Below, piece after piece: positions 9,351 to 22,687 of a DNA stretch of 64,000 nt (positions are counted from its first letter, which is position 1; each line of letters opens with the position of its first letter). The stretch covers positions 2,480,001 through 2,544,000 of the forward strand of contig NZ_CP104854.1 in NCBI RefSeq assembly GCF_050916235.1, read 5' to 3'. The notes under the pieces are model-generated. The model saw only the letters and a program-made list of their open reading frames with translations, was not told the origin of the DNA and did no database searches. Made by a program: the position numbers and the translations under genes. The DNA comes from Maridesulfovibrio sp050916235 (lineage in GTDB: Bacteria; Desulfobacterota; Desulfovibrionia; Desulfovibrionales; Desulfovibrionaceae).

Positions 9351-9379
9351 TTGACTTGAAGGGCGAGGTTGTTTAAATT
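9351..9379 (+). promoter_or_regulatory. rrn tandem promoter P3
   Basis: -35 TTGACT (9351-9356), 17-bp spacer, -10 TAAATT (9374-9379), again followed by cgcctccgca and agatcattgaag. Confidence 0.7.
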
Positions 9380-9603
9380 TCGCCTCCGCACTGAGCGAGA
9401 GCAACGTGCCAAGATCATTGAAGAAAGTTAAGGTTCAAAACCTTAAAGAATCGTTCTGCAGCAGCCAGTCCGGAACACGATACTCTTGAATAGATATCAC
9501 CGGCTGAACGTGAGTGGAGCGAAGCTTGATAAAAGGGTTTAGGGTCCCCGGCAGGGTCGCCGAAGGCACTTGCCGCGAGGCGAAAAAAACTTTCAGAAAG
9601 TGA

Positions 9604-9632
9604 TTGACAAGCGGGCCGGGTTCACATAAATT
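9604..9632 (+). promoter_or_regulatory. rrn tandem promoter P4
   Basis: Consensus -35 TTGACA (9604-9609), 17-bp spacer, -10 TAAATT (9627-9632). The downstream gatcattgaaaaa motif is present again. Confidence 0.75.
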
Positions 9633-9693
9633 CCCACACCGCGCCGAGGGGATAACGCCTCGGGATCATTGAAAAATAAATTTCAGAAAGTAG

Positions 9694-9722
9694 TTGACAG
9701 CGGGTTCAAACTTCACTAGGTT
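9694..9722 (+). promoter_or_regulatory. rrn tandem promoter P5
   Basis: Consensus -35 TTGACA (9694-9699), 17-bp spacer, -10 TAGGTT (9717-9722). Confidence 0.7.
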
Positions 9723-9784
9723 TCAACGCCGCGCCGCTTGAAAAAGTGGGTCAGCGACTCTCAAAAAAAAGATCACGAAAGTGG

Positions 9785-9813
9785 TTGACACGGAGATCGG
9801 GTTCGGATAGAAA
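9785..9813 (+). promoter_or_regulatory. rrn tandem promoter P6
   Basis: Consensus -35 TTGACA (9785-9790), 17-bp spacer, -10 TAGAAA (9808-9813). Confidence 0.65.
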
Positions 9814-9872
9814 CTGACTCCTCGCGCCGACGAAGTCGGGGCGAAAAGTTCTCTGAAAAAACAGACGCAAGG

Positions 9873-9901
9873 TTGACACGGTCCTCGAAATGAATGATAT
9901 T
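9873..9901 (+). promoter_or_regulatory. rrn tandem promoter P7 (proximal)
   Basis: Consensus -35 TTGACA (9873-9878), 17-bp spacer, -10 GATATT (9896-9901). It is the promoter closest to the 16S gene, about 110 bp upstream of the mature 5' end. Confidence 0.75.
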
Positions 9902-9923
9902 AGAGGTTCGCGAGATTGACCAA

Positions 9924-9936
9924 GGTCTTTGACAAT
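9924..9936 (+). promoter_or_regulatory. boxA-like antitermination site in the rrn leader
   Basis: ggtctttgacaat resembles the rrn boxA element bound by NusB/NusE. A second copy (tgttctttgaaagtt, 11922-11936) precedes the 23S gene. The calls rest on similarity and position. Confidence 0.5.
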
Positions 9937-9954
9937 TAAATAGCGAGTTGGGCA
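9933..9954 (+). other. Left arm of the pre-16S processing stem
   Basis: This 22-nt segment is perfectly complementary to 11578-11599 just after the 16S gene. The two arms would enclose pre-16S rRNA in a long helix of the kind cut by RNase III. Confidence 0.85.
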
Positions 9955-10012
9955 AAATTAAGACGACACATACAACTAATTGTAATGTGCGATCAAATTC
10001 ATCACAGTTTTT

Positions 10013-11566
<1,554 letters not shown>

Positions 11567-11577
11567 ATAGAGAAAAA

Positions 11578-11599
11578 TGCCCAACTCGCTATTTAATTG
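11578..11599 (+). other. Right arm of the pre-16S processing stem
   Basis: Perfect 22-nt complement of 9933-9954, starting 12 nt after the mature 16S 3' end. Confidence 0.85.
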
Positions 11600-11638
11600 C
11601 AAGGATCTTGCAGGCTTAAATAGCCTTGCGCTCCGAAT

Positions 11639-11715
<77 letters not shown>

Positions 11716-11732
11716 CGTTTGTCCAGAATTGT

Positions 11733-11808
11733 GGGGGTGTAGCTCAGCTGGGAGAGCACCTGCTTTGCACGCAGGGGGTCATGGGTTCGATTCCCTTCAC
11801 CTCCACCA
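11733..11808 (+). tRNA. tRNA-Ala (TGC)
   Basis: 76 nt with an encoded CCA. The acceptor stem GGGGGTG pairs with CACCTCC with one G-U pair. The anticodon TGC is at 11766-11768 and the T-loop is GTTCGATTC. It is the second spacer tRNA, 17 nt after tRNA-Ile. Confidence 0.97.
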
Positions 11809-11949
11809 ATTTGGACGAGTGATAAACCGGAGCAACGATCTTTAAAAAATTTCTGAAGTTGAGTCCTCAAATGAGTGATTCCTTCGAGAAAACATACGCG
11901 GTTCAGCTAATGATTGAACCATGTTCTTTGAAAGTTAAATAGGGAAATT

Positions 11950-11959
11950 AGAGAAGAAA

Positions 11960-11966
<7 letters not shown>
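11950..11966 (+). other. Left arm of the pre-23S processing stem
   Basis: agagaagaaagataagt is perfectly complementary to 14882-14898 after the 23S gene, and flanking bases extend the helix with a small bulge. It is a probable RNase III processing stem. Confidence 0.8.
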
Positions 11967-14881
<2,915 letters not shown>

Positions 14882-14888
<7 letters not shown>

Positions 14889-14898
14889 TTTCTTCTCT
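14882..14898 (+). other. Right arm of the pre-23S processing stem
   Basis: Reverse complement of 11950-11966. Together they would close the pre-23S domain. Confidence 0.8.
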
Positions 14899-14986
14899 TC
14901 CCTATAACTTTAACCCCACCGGTTAAGGTTATAAGGACCCCCTATCTGACATATATTTCGGTTGGAAACCCCAACCAACATATTTG

Positions 14987-15102
14987 TCCTTGCGACCATT
15001 GAGGAGAGGTCACACCCGACCCCATTCCGAACTCGGAAGTTAAGCTCTCCATCGCCGATGATACTGCCAGGTAGCTGGTGGGAAAGTAGGTCGTCGCAAG
15101 GA
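14987..15102 (+). rRNA. rrf: 5S ribosomal RNA
   Basis: About 116 nt. The terminal stem tccttgcgac pairs with gtcgcaagga. The internal ccgaactcggaagttaagc segment is the conserved 5S core. It closes the 16S-Ile-Ala-23S-5S operon. Confidence 0.95.
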
Positions 15103-15115
15103 CTTTTTTGTTTCC

Positions 15116-15148
15116 AAAAAAGGCCCTTGCCCATTCAAGGGCCTTTTT
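15116..15148 (+). terminator. Intrinsic terminator of the rRNA operon
   Basis: The stem ggcccttg/caagggcc with flanking A and T runs (loop cccatt) lies directly after the 5S gene and ends in a T tract. Confidence 0.9.
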
Positions 15149-15274
15149 CGTTTGCCCCGTTTTTGTTTTCCCGACCGAATTTTAAAAGCCCTTACAATTC
15201 ATGGAGATGTGCGGGCTTTTGCTGTTTTGGGGGGATTGGGGTAGAGTTGGTTTCTGGTAAGCCGAGAATAGAAT

Positions 15275-15862
15275 TTAACGATTGATCGCACGCTGCCATC
15301 TCTTACGCAACAGCATGCACATGGTTTCCTGAGACAGATCTGTCATCAGGTAGAGGTTTAAAGGTATTCTGTTACCAATGGTAGAAAACTGGTCATTCAG
15401 CTGTTTTTCAAACTTGGCGGAGATCTTGTGGTAAATGTTGTCAAAAAATACGTTGTGCGGATCATACAAATCGATAAAAATGAGGGTCCGCTGGTCAGCA
15501 AGCTGGGCAACGTCATTTTGCACACTTGCCAGCATTGCATCATCAATTTGAATATCCCTGACATTCGTCCAAGGAATATATCTTCTGATGGACCCGTTGA
15601 TCATGAGCCCGTCGTCACTGGTTTCAAGGTATGTCTCGTTGTTTTGCAATGAGACAAGCTGCCAGAGTAAAATTATTCCGCCTGTTCCAATAATGATAAA
15701 AGGCAGGTAGTTGCGGAATATTTCTGGAGCAGTAAAGGAAAACCCAGTTGATATTACACTGGTCACGATGGTTGCTACAATGATGCAAAGTGCCATGAAT
15801 AGCGGGCGTGTTGTGTTCTTCAGTATGATTTCATTTCGCATATGCAGACTCACTTTTTGCAT
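15275..15862 (-). CDS. Membrane protein of unknown function, PH-like (STM3941-type)
   Basis: 195 residues. Two membrane helices lie near residues 18-40 and 52-70, followed by a soluble domain with GLMINGSIRRYIPWTNVRDIQID, a pattern seen in bacterial PH-like/STM3941-type proteins. No catalytic motif is seen and no function is assigned. It faces away from the AEC transporter gene across 120 bp, and its stop lies 127 bp from the rRNA terminator. Confidence 0.6.
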   Translation of the reverse strand: MQKVSLHMRNEIILKNTTRPLFMALCIIVATIVTSVISTGFSFTAPEIFRNYLPFIIIGTGGIILLWQLVSLQNNETYLETSDDGLMINGSIRRYIPWTNVRDIQIDDAMLASVQNDVAQLADQRTLIFIDLYDPHNVFFDNIYHKISAKFEKQLNDQFSTIGNRIPLNLYLMTDLSQETMCMLLRKRWQRAINR

Positions 15863-15982
15863 TATATTTCACTTATAGAGTAATTCATTTCAGAAAAAAA
15901 AGTCTACTGCTTTTTATGTGTGGCCAAGTGTTGCTTCTTTTGCAATGTATCGTAATTAATTTTTCAACATGAGTATTATTAC

Positions 15983-16948
15983 ATGGTGATAATTGTTCTT
16001 TCCGCTCTTGTTCCCTTGTTTTTAATGATTCTGGCCGGGGCCGTTTCATACCGTAGGGAGATTCTCCCGGAGAATTCGGCTACCGTTCTAAACGGATTTG
16101 TATACTATTTTACGCTGCCAGCGTTACTCTTCGGTTCATTGGCTGGTACCCCGTTTGAGGAAATAGCACAGGTCGGGTTTATAGGCGGCTATCTTGTAGC
16201 AATGATGGCCACTTATTGGGTGATGTTTTTCACTTCCAGATTTATTTTTCGGGAGTCGTATGCGAATGATGCGATTCGGGCTTCTTCGGGAAGTTTCCCC
16301 AACTCTGCCTATCTTGGGCTGCCGATTATGATGTTCTTATATGGCAACAGCAGACAGGCTTTGATCGCGACTACGCTGGCGATCATTCTTCCGATTGTGA
16401 TTGTCATTATGGTCGTTGCTACGCTTGAGCTGCACAGGGCGGACAAATCAAAGTCGGTATTGTGGACGGTGGGGCAGATTGCATTATCAATGCTCAAAAC
16501 TCCCCTGATCGGCGCATCCATAGCTGGAACTGTTTTTTCCCTTCTGCACTTTAAGTTGCCGGTATTTCTTGAGACCGGTCTTCATAATTTTGGGCTTGCT
16601 TCTGTCCCATGTGCCTTGTTCGCAATAGGGATAATGATTGCCAGACAGAAGATGGCAATGAAGGTTCTTAACCTAGGGGTGGTCAATATCTTCAAACTGG
16701 TAATTCATCCCATAGTGGCAACTGGATGTCTGCTGCTTTTCGGTGTAACCGGTCCTCTGCTGCTGATGGGCGTTCTTCTTGCGGGCATGCCTACTGCTGC
16801 CCTATCGTGCGTTTTGGCCGAGTCCTACAAAACCTGTGAAACCGAGACCTCTGCCACCGTACTTGTTTCGATGCTCTTATATATTCCTACCATGCTGCTT
16901 ACTTTGATGATTGCCGAGCAATTCGGGCTAACGATCGTGTCCGGATAG
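15983..16948 (+). CDS. AEC-family transporter (auxin efflux carrier-like)
   Basis: 321 residues with about ten hydrophobic helices in two bundles. SFPNSAYLGLPIMMFLYG near residue 105 is the characteristic N-terminal bundle motif, and the second bundle contains LLAGMPTAALSCVLAESY. Bacterial AEC carriers export or exchange small organic acids such as malate; the substrate here is unknown. The gene ends at a strong shared terminator. Confidence 0.85.
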   Translation: MVIIVLSALVPLFLMILAGAVSYRREILPENSATVLNGFVYYFTLPALLFGSLAGTPFEEIAQVGFIGGYLVAMMATYWVMFFTSRFIFRESYANDAIRASSGSFPNSAYLGLPIMMFLYGNSRQALIATTLAIILPIVIVIMVVATLELHRADKSKSVLWTVGQIALSMLKTPLIGASIAGTVFSLLHFKLPVFLETGLHNFGLASVPCALFAIGIMIARQKMAMKVLNLGVVNIFKLVIHPIVATGCLLLFGVTGPLLLMGVLLAGMPTAALSCVLAESYKTCETETSATVLVSMLLYIPTMLLTLMIAEQFGLTIVSG

Positions 16949-16976
16949 TGGGATGATACACTAAGCCATGTTTCAT

Positions 16977-17034
16977 GGATTTAATAGCAAAAGGCCTTTC
17001 CAGTTAGCTGGAAAGGCCTTTTGCTATTAAATCC
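16977..17034. terminator. Bidirectional terminator with a 27-bp perfect stem
   Basis: Arms 16977-17003 and 17008-17034 are perfect reverse complements around a ttag loop, with AAAAGGCC/GGCCTTTT near the centre. It lies between the convergent AEC and HD-GYP genes and can serve both strands. Confidence 0.85.
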
Positions 17035-17082
17035 GATTCAGGACAATTGAGCATGAAAATCTTTTGTTATCACATGGTCCGG

Positions 17083-18147
17083 TCAGCCCATTTTCTGAAG
17101 GGCGAGGGTTCGCAGTTGCTGCATCTTCTCTTTGTTTTGCAGCAGGGCTTTCATTTCTGGATTGTTGGATATTATGAATGATATTAGTGAGGTCGTCAGA
17201 GCGGAATCGTATTTCTTTTTACTCTCGGTCAATATTATGGCCGCAAGAATAGGATTCAGTGCGGACCGCTGGCATCGGTCAGAGATCATGCCACAGAATG
17301 CATCTGCTATTGCGCAGACTCTTGCTTCAAGCGGAATGGCATCTCCTCGTCTGCCTTTTGGGTATCCGCTGCCATCAAGACGCTCGTGGTGATCCATTAC
17401 ACATGCCTTTACCAGCTCATCGTGAATCTCCAGCCGGTTGAGCATTTTTTCTGCAATATCGACATGCTCCTGCATACGCATCCTTTCCTTGTACAGGAAA
17501 GGTCCTTTCTTGCCTGTCAGGGCTGTCGGAATCTGGGTCATGCCGAGATCGTGAATCACCAGCCCCAGAGAAATCGGTCCCATATCAAGTTTCTCTTCCG
17601 GCTTATGTACCTGTTTAAGATAAATGGCCATGCCAACAAAAAGTGTATTTACAACATGGCAGCACAGGTCTTGTACCCGTCTGAGTGTATTGAAAAAGTA
17701 TACCCATCGGTTGGGATCAATCCAGACGTATTCACAATAGATCGCAAGGACTGATTTCAGCTCTTCAAGAGTTTCATTAACCGGGTTGTCGTAAAACGAT
17801 CGAACCTTTTCAAGGACTCCCTGATAGAATATTTTGGCTGCATCAGCTTCATTCAGGTAGTGCTCGGTCAGTAAGGAACCAAGGTTCTTGCTGATATGCC
17901 CGGCCAGCTTGGCATAGTCGGTCTTTGAAATGAACAGGTTGCCCTCGGCACAGTATTTGTTCATCTGATCCTGCTTTTTGTCAGAGAGTCTCGTTTCCTT
18001 AGGGAAGAGCGGGACAACTCGCTCCATTTCGTCATCATAAATACACAGGGAAACAGGGAGCCTGTTTCCAAAGGTGCTTATGATGTTGTTGCTGATTTGC
18101 AAGTACTCTTCAGAACCAATGTCTTGTGCTGGGGTGTCGTTTCCCAT
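17083..18147 (-). CDS. HD-GYP domain protein, probable cyclic-di-GMP phosphodiesterase
   Basis: 354 residues. The N-terminal half is a helical sensor-like region of unknown class. The HD-GYP domain shows the HD pair in LVIHDLGMTQIP (residues 199-200), then DHHERLDGSGYPKG (252-265) and ARVCAIADAFCGMISDR. All residues that give the family its name are present, so hydrolysis of cyclic-di-GMP is likely. It is a single gene with its own terminator and no operon partner. Confidence 0.85.
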   Translation of the reverse strand: MGNDTPAQDIGSEEYLQISNNIISTFGNRLPVSLCIYDDEMERVVPLFPKETRLSDKKQDQMNKYCAEGNLFISKTDYAKLAGHISKNLGSLLTEHYLNEADAAKIFYQGVLEKVRSFYDNPVNETLEELKSVLAIYCEYVWIDPNRWVYFFNTLRRVQDLCCHVVNTLFVGMAIYLKQVHKPEEKLDMGPISLGLVIHDLGMTQIPTALTGKKGPFLYKERMRMQEHVDIAEKMLNRLEIHDELVKACVMDHHERLDGSGYPKGRRGDAIPLEARVCAIADAFCGMISDRCQRSALNPILAAIILTESKKKYDSALTTSLISFIISNNPEMKALLQNKEKMQQLRTLALQKMG

Positions 18148-18432
18148 TCCGGTATCCTTTAAGCATAACTTATATTAAGTTGTTTCTATGGAAATATGAA
18201 TCAAGTTATACAAAAAAAACAAAAAAGTAAATGCGGTTAGCCGTTTTGCATGAGGTTCTTGCTCTCTTGGAGGGATAAACGGAAATGTATTCAGACGCTT
18301 ATTTGCGGTCTAATTTGTCTTGAGCTGGTTCGCAGAATAGTGTAGTTTTTTTAAGTGATAAGATGTGGAATTGAATTGGAATTACCGGTTAGTAATGTGG
18401 GTTGAATGTAATAATGAAAGCGGTGAGAGATA

Positions 18433-18621
18433 ATGGTAAATAGGATTTCTGATAAATTTATGAGCAGCTCAAAAGAGATCCTGGATGGTGATTCTGTAAT
18501 GAAAGCTGAACTTGAGAGAGTCATGGGGCAGGTTGCCGATTCCTTGGTGAGAGATAAATATGTCAGGGAAGGTGCAGTTGTGAATAAAGAAACAGAGGGT
18601 TCGGAAAAAGATCATGCATAG
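18433..18621 (+). CDS. Small hypothetical protein upstream of a solute-binding protein
   Basis: 62 residues, charged and helical, with no signal peptide and no recognised domain. Its last 8 bp overlap the start of the next gene, which suggests translational coupling and is the main support for it being real. A GGTGAGAG sequence upstream of the ATG is a modest ribosome site. It could be a leader peptide or a spurious frame. Confidence 0.35.
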   Translation: MVNRISDKFMSSSKEILDGDSVMKAELERVMGQVADSLVRDKYVREGAVVNKETEGSEKDHA

Positions 18622-19381
18622 AACCATGTTGTGTCTCCTCATCATTACCGGGATTTTTTTACTTGGAGACATTCAGCCGGAAGCTGAGGCTGGAGAAGTT
18701 GTTAAAGTCGGGGTTGCACATTTCCCTCCGTGGGTAACCGCCGGTAAAGGAGGGATCAACGGTGTTGATTTTGAATTGATAAATGTTGTTTTTGACCGGA
18801 TAGGGATTCATCCGGAGTATGTGTCCCTTGAGTTCAGCGAGATTCTTGACCGCATGAAGACCGGGGAAATTGATGCTTCACTGTGCCTGCTTTTCAGAGA
18901 GGACCGGAATAAATATATCAGGTATATTTCACCACCGTACAGAACCAAATCAACCGTTAAATTTTATGTACTCAAGAAATCAGGGATTTGTGTAAAAAGG
19001 TATATCGATATCGCCGGGCGTAGAGTGGCGGTCAGCAAGGGAGCCCGATATTTTCCTACCTTTGATCTGGATGACCGGATGGTTAAGGTTGAGTATGGTT
19101 CGCAGAAGGAGGCCTTCCGGGCTCTTGCCGATGGATACGTTGATGTCACAATCTGTTCAGGAGCCTCGGGTGAATATTACCTCAAGGAGCTTGGCGTGCA
19201 GGACAGAATCAGGAGCTGCATGTTTACATATGCACCAAAATTGATGCCCGTTTATATTGGTGTGTCCAGAAAATCTAAGCTGATGCACAAGGCTGACGGA
19301 ATGGAGGCCTCGCTCCGGAAGATGCAGGAGGAAGGGGTAATAGAAGAAATCGCCGGCCGGTATGGCGTTTCCGTGCGTTAA
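18614..19381 (+). CDS. Periplasmic solute-binding protein, family 3
   Basis: 255 residues. An N-terminal signal peptide (hydrophobic core about 5-18, cleavage near AEA-GE) precedes a type-II periplasmic binding fold: VVKVGVAHFPPWV, then FELINVVFDRIG, and KTGEIDASLCLLFREDR. Family 3 proteins bind amino acids or similar small molecules. No permease or ATPase genes adjoin it, so it may be an orphan binding protein or a sensor input. Its stop overlaps that of the convergent ClC gene by 3 bases. Confidence 0.75.
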   Translation: MHRTMLCLLIITGIFLLGDIQPEAEAGEVVKVGVAHFPPWVTAGKGGINGVDFELINVVFDRIGIHPEYVSLEFSEILDRMKTGEIDASLCLLFREDRNKYIRYISPPYRTKSTVKFYVLKKSGICVKRYIDIAGRRVAVSKGARYFPTFDLDDRMVKVEYGSQKEAFRALADGYVDVTICSGASGEYYLKELGVQDRIRSCMFTYAPKLMPVYIGVSRKSKLMHKADGMEASLRKMQEEGVIEEIAGRYGVSVR

Positions 19382-21123
19382 AAAAGATTGTCGCAGGAAC
19401 CGTATGCCTTCATTTCGCCTCTGTAGGCTGAGAGTATGTCTTCCTTGGTTATGAAGCCGAGGAAGCTTCCTTCTTTCATATAGGGTAGAGTTCTTTTCCC
19501 GCTCCGGTTCATAATTTCCAGAATTTCTTCTGCCCCCATGCCGAACTCGATTGCGGGGGCATTGCGGTCGATGGCCACTTCACCGATGTTGCTGCCCTGC
19601 CTGTCCGGGTCAAGGATGGAAGATCTTGCAGAAACGACATCAACCATGCCCAGAAATTTACCGTCTCCGTCTATGATAGGGATATGGGTCTGAGTTGTGT
19701 TTGTCAGGGTGTGCAGGAATTCGCTTACCGGCATCTGCGGATTTACTTCGGTGAGTTCCGTGTGCACAAGGCCTTGCGGATCAATATCGGCAAGTATTTT
19801 GGCATCTGTCTTGGGTCGCAGGAGTTGTCCTTTTTCCACAAGGTCCTTGAAATAGAAAGATGAAGGCTCAAAAGCGTGAGTCAGCATCGAACTCAGGAAA
19901 GTCACGATCATGATGTGCATTACCGCATGATACCCGCCTGTAATTTCCAGAACCAGAAAGACACTGGTGAGCGGGGCCTGCATCACACCGCTTACAACTC
20001 CAGCCATGCCGAGCAGGGCATAGGAACTTTCTCCGGTAAGCCATGAAGGAGGAATTACCCCTGTCACAGCTCTGTAGAACAGTGTTCCGAAAATGGAACC
20101 GATGACCAGGCAGGGGGCGAAGATCCCTCCAAGTCCTCCGCTGCCCAGTGTCAGGGAGGTTGTTGTTATTCTGGTTACAAGCATCAGGGCGACAATCGTA
20201 AAGCCTGTGGGCAGGGTCCCGTGGATTGCCATCCTGATGGAGTTGTATCCCTCGCCTAGAGCATAAGGAAAGGCGAGCCCTATCAGTCCCACGCATAACC
20301 CTCCTGCTCCGGCTTTAATCCACGGAACAACGGAAAAGGAGGAACTGATTGATCCGATCTGCCTGATGGACCTCACGAACGCAACCGAAACAAGGGCGGA
20401 GAACAGCGCCAGCAGGATTGAAATCCCCAGATCGGTGAAACTCATTGGCGGGAAATCCTGATTGAAGGGGATTACGTTACCCTGCAGCAGCCGTGACGTC
20501 TGGGTAGCAACAACCGATGAAATGGCGATAGGGATCAGGTGATATGGCGTCCATTCCCCGAGGATAATTTCAACCGCGAAGATCATTCCGGTCACCGGGG
20601 CGTTGAATATTGCGGAAATCGATCCCGCCGCGCCGCACCCGATCAGGGTCATTCTGGACTGACCGCTCATTTTAAGCAGGCGGGAAAGATTGGATCCCAT
20701 TGAAGATCCGCTGACTACAACCGGGGCTTCAGGTCCTGCCGAGCCTCCGCTGGCAATGGTCAGAAGACTGGTGGCCAGAGAACTTACAATCGATACAGGA
20801 CGCAGGATGCCCTGTTTGAGTCCGACTTTCGCAATGACTTCTCCGACTCCGTGTCCTCCGGTTTCGTTCAGAATATTGCGGCTCAGAAATACAGCCGCAG
20901 CAGCCCCGACTGCCGGAAGGATGAATATCCACCAGTGATCTGAGTGGGTAATTCGCAGGGTTGCAAGATAGTCCAGCGACTTGTTCAGGGCAACCGCCGC
21001 CAGAGCAGAACAGGTTCCGACCAGCGTCGCGGCAAGTATCAGCAGCGCATTCTTGGAGGGAGGCCGTTTGTGCAGGAAGGCCTTCAGAACTGCGGGGGAG
21101 TGGTTGCCTGTCAGGTTGATCAT
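19378..21123 (-). CDS. ClC-family chloride channel/transporter with C-terminal CBS pair
   Basis: 581 residues. The ClC core spans about 1-420, with GSAGPEAPVV (the conserved Glu lies at the gating-glutamate position) and GGLGGIFAPCLVIG as selectivity-filter motifs. Residues about 440-570 form two CBS domains that may bind nucleotides and gate transport. ClC proteins move chloride or fluoride, often coupled to protons, in the inner membrane. It lies 13 bp after the nucleoside-carrier gene, so the two may be cotranscribed although their functions are not obviously linked. Confidence 0.88.
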   Translation of the reverse strand: MINLTGNHSPAVLKAFLHKRPPSKNALLILAATLVGTCSALAAVALNKSLDYLATLRITHSDHWWIFILPAVGAAAAVFLSRNILNETGGHGVGEVIAKVGLKQGILRPVSIVSSLATSLLTIASGGSAGPEAPVVVSGSSMGSNLSRLLKMSGQSRMTLIGCGAAGSISAIFNAPVTGMIFAVEIILGEWTPYHLIPIAISSVVATQTSRLLQGNVIPFNQDFPPMSFTDLGISILLALFSALVSVAFVRSIRQIGSISSSFSVVPWIKAGAGGLCVGLIGLAFPYALGEGYNSIRMAIHGTLPTGFTIVALMLVTRITTTSLTLGSGGLGGIFAPCLVIGSIFGTLFYRAVTGVIPPSWLTGESSYALLGMAGVVSGVMQAPLTSVFLVLEITGGYHAVMHIMIVTFLSSMLTHAFEPSSFYFKDLVEKGQLLRPKTDAKILADIDPQGLVHTELTEVNPQMPVSEFLHTLTNTTQTHIPIIDGDGKFLGMVDVVSARSSILDPDRQGSNIGEVAIDRNAPAIEFGMGAEEILEIMNRSGKRTLPYMKEGSFLGFITKEDILSAYRGEMKAYGSCDNLF

Positions 21124-21136
21124 ATCGTTTACCGGG

Positions 21137-22378
21137 TTAATAAAGGATGCCTACGATTGCTCCGGTCATGCATGTGGCCAGAGTTCCGCCAATAACCGAG
21201 CGTGCCCCTAATTCCACTATTTCAGCCTTGCGTGAAGGCGCCAGAGTGATCATACCTCCAATAAGTATGCCGAGACTTCCAAGGTTTGCAAATCCGCACA
21301 TGGCGTAAGTCATGATCATGGTTGAACGCGGGGAAAGGGTCCCGGCAGGGAGACCGGCCAGTTGCAGGTAGGCCAGAAATTCGTTCAAAATAGTTTTGGT
21401 TCCCATGAGCGAGGAGGCGGTAAAGGCTTCTCCGGCCGGGATGCCCATAAGCCAGACAATGGGCCACATGATGAAGCCAAGAATCCGTTGCAGGGTAAGC
21501 GGTTCGCCGAATGCGTCCGGCAGGAATCCCAGTATCTGGTTGGCAAGAGCTACCAGTGCGACAAGAACCAGCAGCAGGGCAACTACATTGATAAGCAGGC
21601 TGACACCGTCCGATGTTCCCCTCACAATGGCATCCATGGAGCTGGATGCCGGGTAGCTGATGTTCAGCTTGTCGTCTTCGGATATTTCAGTGTTTTCAGG
21701 GACCATCAGTCTGGAAATGAGAATAGCCGCCGGGGCACTGATTATCGATGCGGTAAGTATATGTCCGATTGCACCGGGCAGAACCGGGGTGAGTATGCTT
21801 GCGTAAAGGACAAGTACGGTTCCGGAGATAGTGGCCATGCCGCTGATCATAAGCGTCATCAGCTCGCTGCGGGTCATTCTGTTTACGTATGGGGATATGA
21901 TGATAGGCGCTTCAACCATCCCCACGAAGATATTTGAGGCCACCCCCAGGCCCAGTGCTCCCCCTATATTCATGGTTTTTTGCAGCACTATGGAGAAGGC
22001 ACGGACCACAACAGGAATTATCCGCCAGTAGAACAGCAGGGCGGATAGCGCACTAACCACAAGGATAAGCGGGAGGGCTCGGAAAGCCAGAGTCCAGCTT
22101 GCTCCGGGGGAGGTCTCGGCGAATGGCAGCGGACCTCCACCTATGTAGCCGAAGATAAAGCTTGTTCCTGCTGTGGTTGCTTCCTGCAGGGCATCAACAG
22201 CGTGGTTCAGATAGAGCATGGCATTGCTGAAAGCCGGAACTTTAAGCATTAGTCCGGCAATAGTCAGCTGCAGACCTATCCCGGTAAGGATGTTGCGGAC
22301 ACTTACGTTCTTTTTATCTTCACTGAACAACCAGGCAACGACCATAAGGCCCAGGAGTCCGAATGCGCTTTGGATCAT
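21137..22378 (-). CDS. Concentrative nucleoside transporter (CNT/NupC family)
   Basis: 413 residues. Family motifs are ATTAGTSFIFGYIGGGP near residue 90, GVASNIFVGMVEAPIIISPY (about 165-185), MATISGTVLVLYASIL and a C-terminal TYAMCGFANLGSLGILIGGM. CNT proteins import nucleosides with sodium or protons through an elevator mechanism. The intact GMVEAP and GFAN motifs support activity. Confidence 0.9.
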   Translation of the reverse strand: MIQSAFGLLGLMVVAWLFSEDKKNVSVRNILTGIGLQLTIAGLMLKVPAFSNAMLYLNHAVDALQEATTAGTSFIFGYIGGGPLPFAETSPGASWTLAFRALPLILVVSALSALLFYWRIIPVVVRAFSIVLQKTMNIGGALGLGVASNIFVGMVEAPIIISPYVNRMTRSELMTLMISGMATISGTVLVLYASILTPVLPGAIGHILTASIISAPAAILISRLMVPENTEISEDDKLNISYPASSSMDAIVRGTSDGVSLLINVVALLLVLVALVALANQILGFLPDAFGEPLTLQRILGFIMWPIVWLMGIPAGEAFTASSLMGTKTILNEFLAYLQLAGLPAGTLSPRSTMIMTYAMCGFANLGSLGILIGGMITLAPSRKAEIVELGARSVIGGTLATCMTGAIVGILY

Positions 22379-22687
22379 CTCATTTCCTTTTCAGGTTGTT
22401 TGGCAATACTATATTTGTATTTATATCAGGGTAGTTACACCATAGTCTTTGTGCATGCAACAGTGCTCAGCAGTAAGGATGCTGCGCTTTGTCGGTTTTA
22501 TTTGGGGCATGGTTGCTTCCATTGTATTATAAATATGCAGATGATTCAAAAAAAGTGGACAATAAAATTAAGTTTCTTGAACCTTTCTGTTTTTGCAGCT
22601 ATTATCTCAAAAAAAATTTTGATGTATAATGCGGATTAATTGAGGGTAACCCCCGGTTGGGGAGAACGACTGAGAAAGGGTCTGTAT
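22379..22687. other. Intergenic region between divergent nupC-like and cheX-like genes
   Basis: About 310 bp, AT-rich in the middle, with no credible coding frame. Promoters for both directions are expected here, but none stands out with confidence. Confidence 0.5.
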
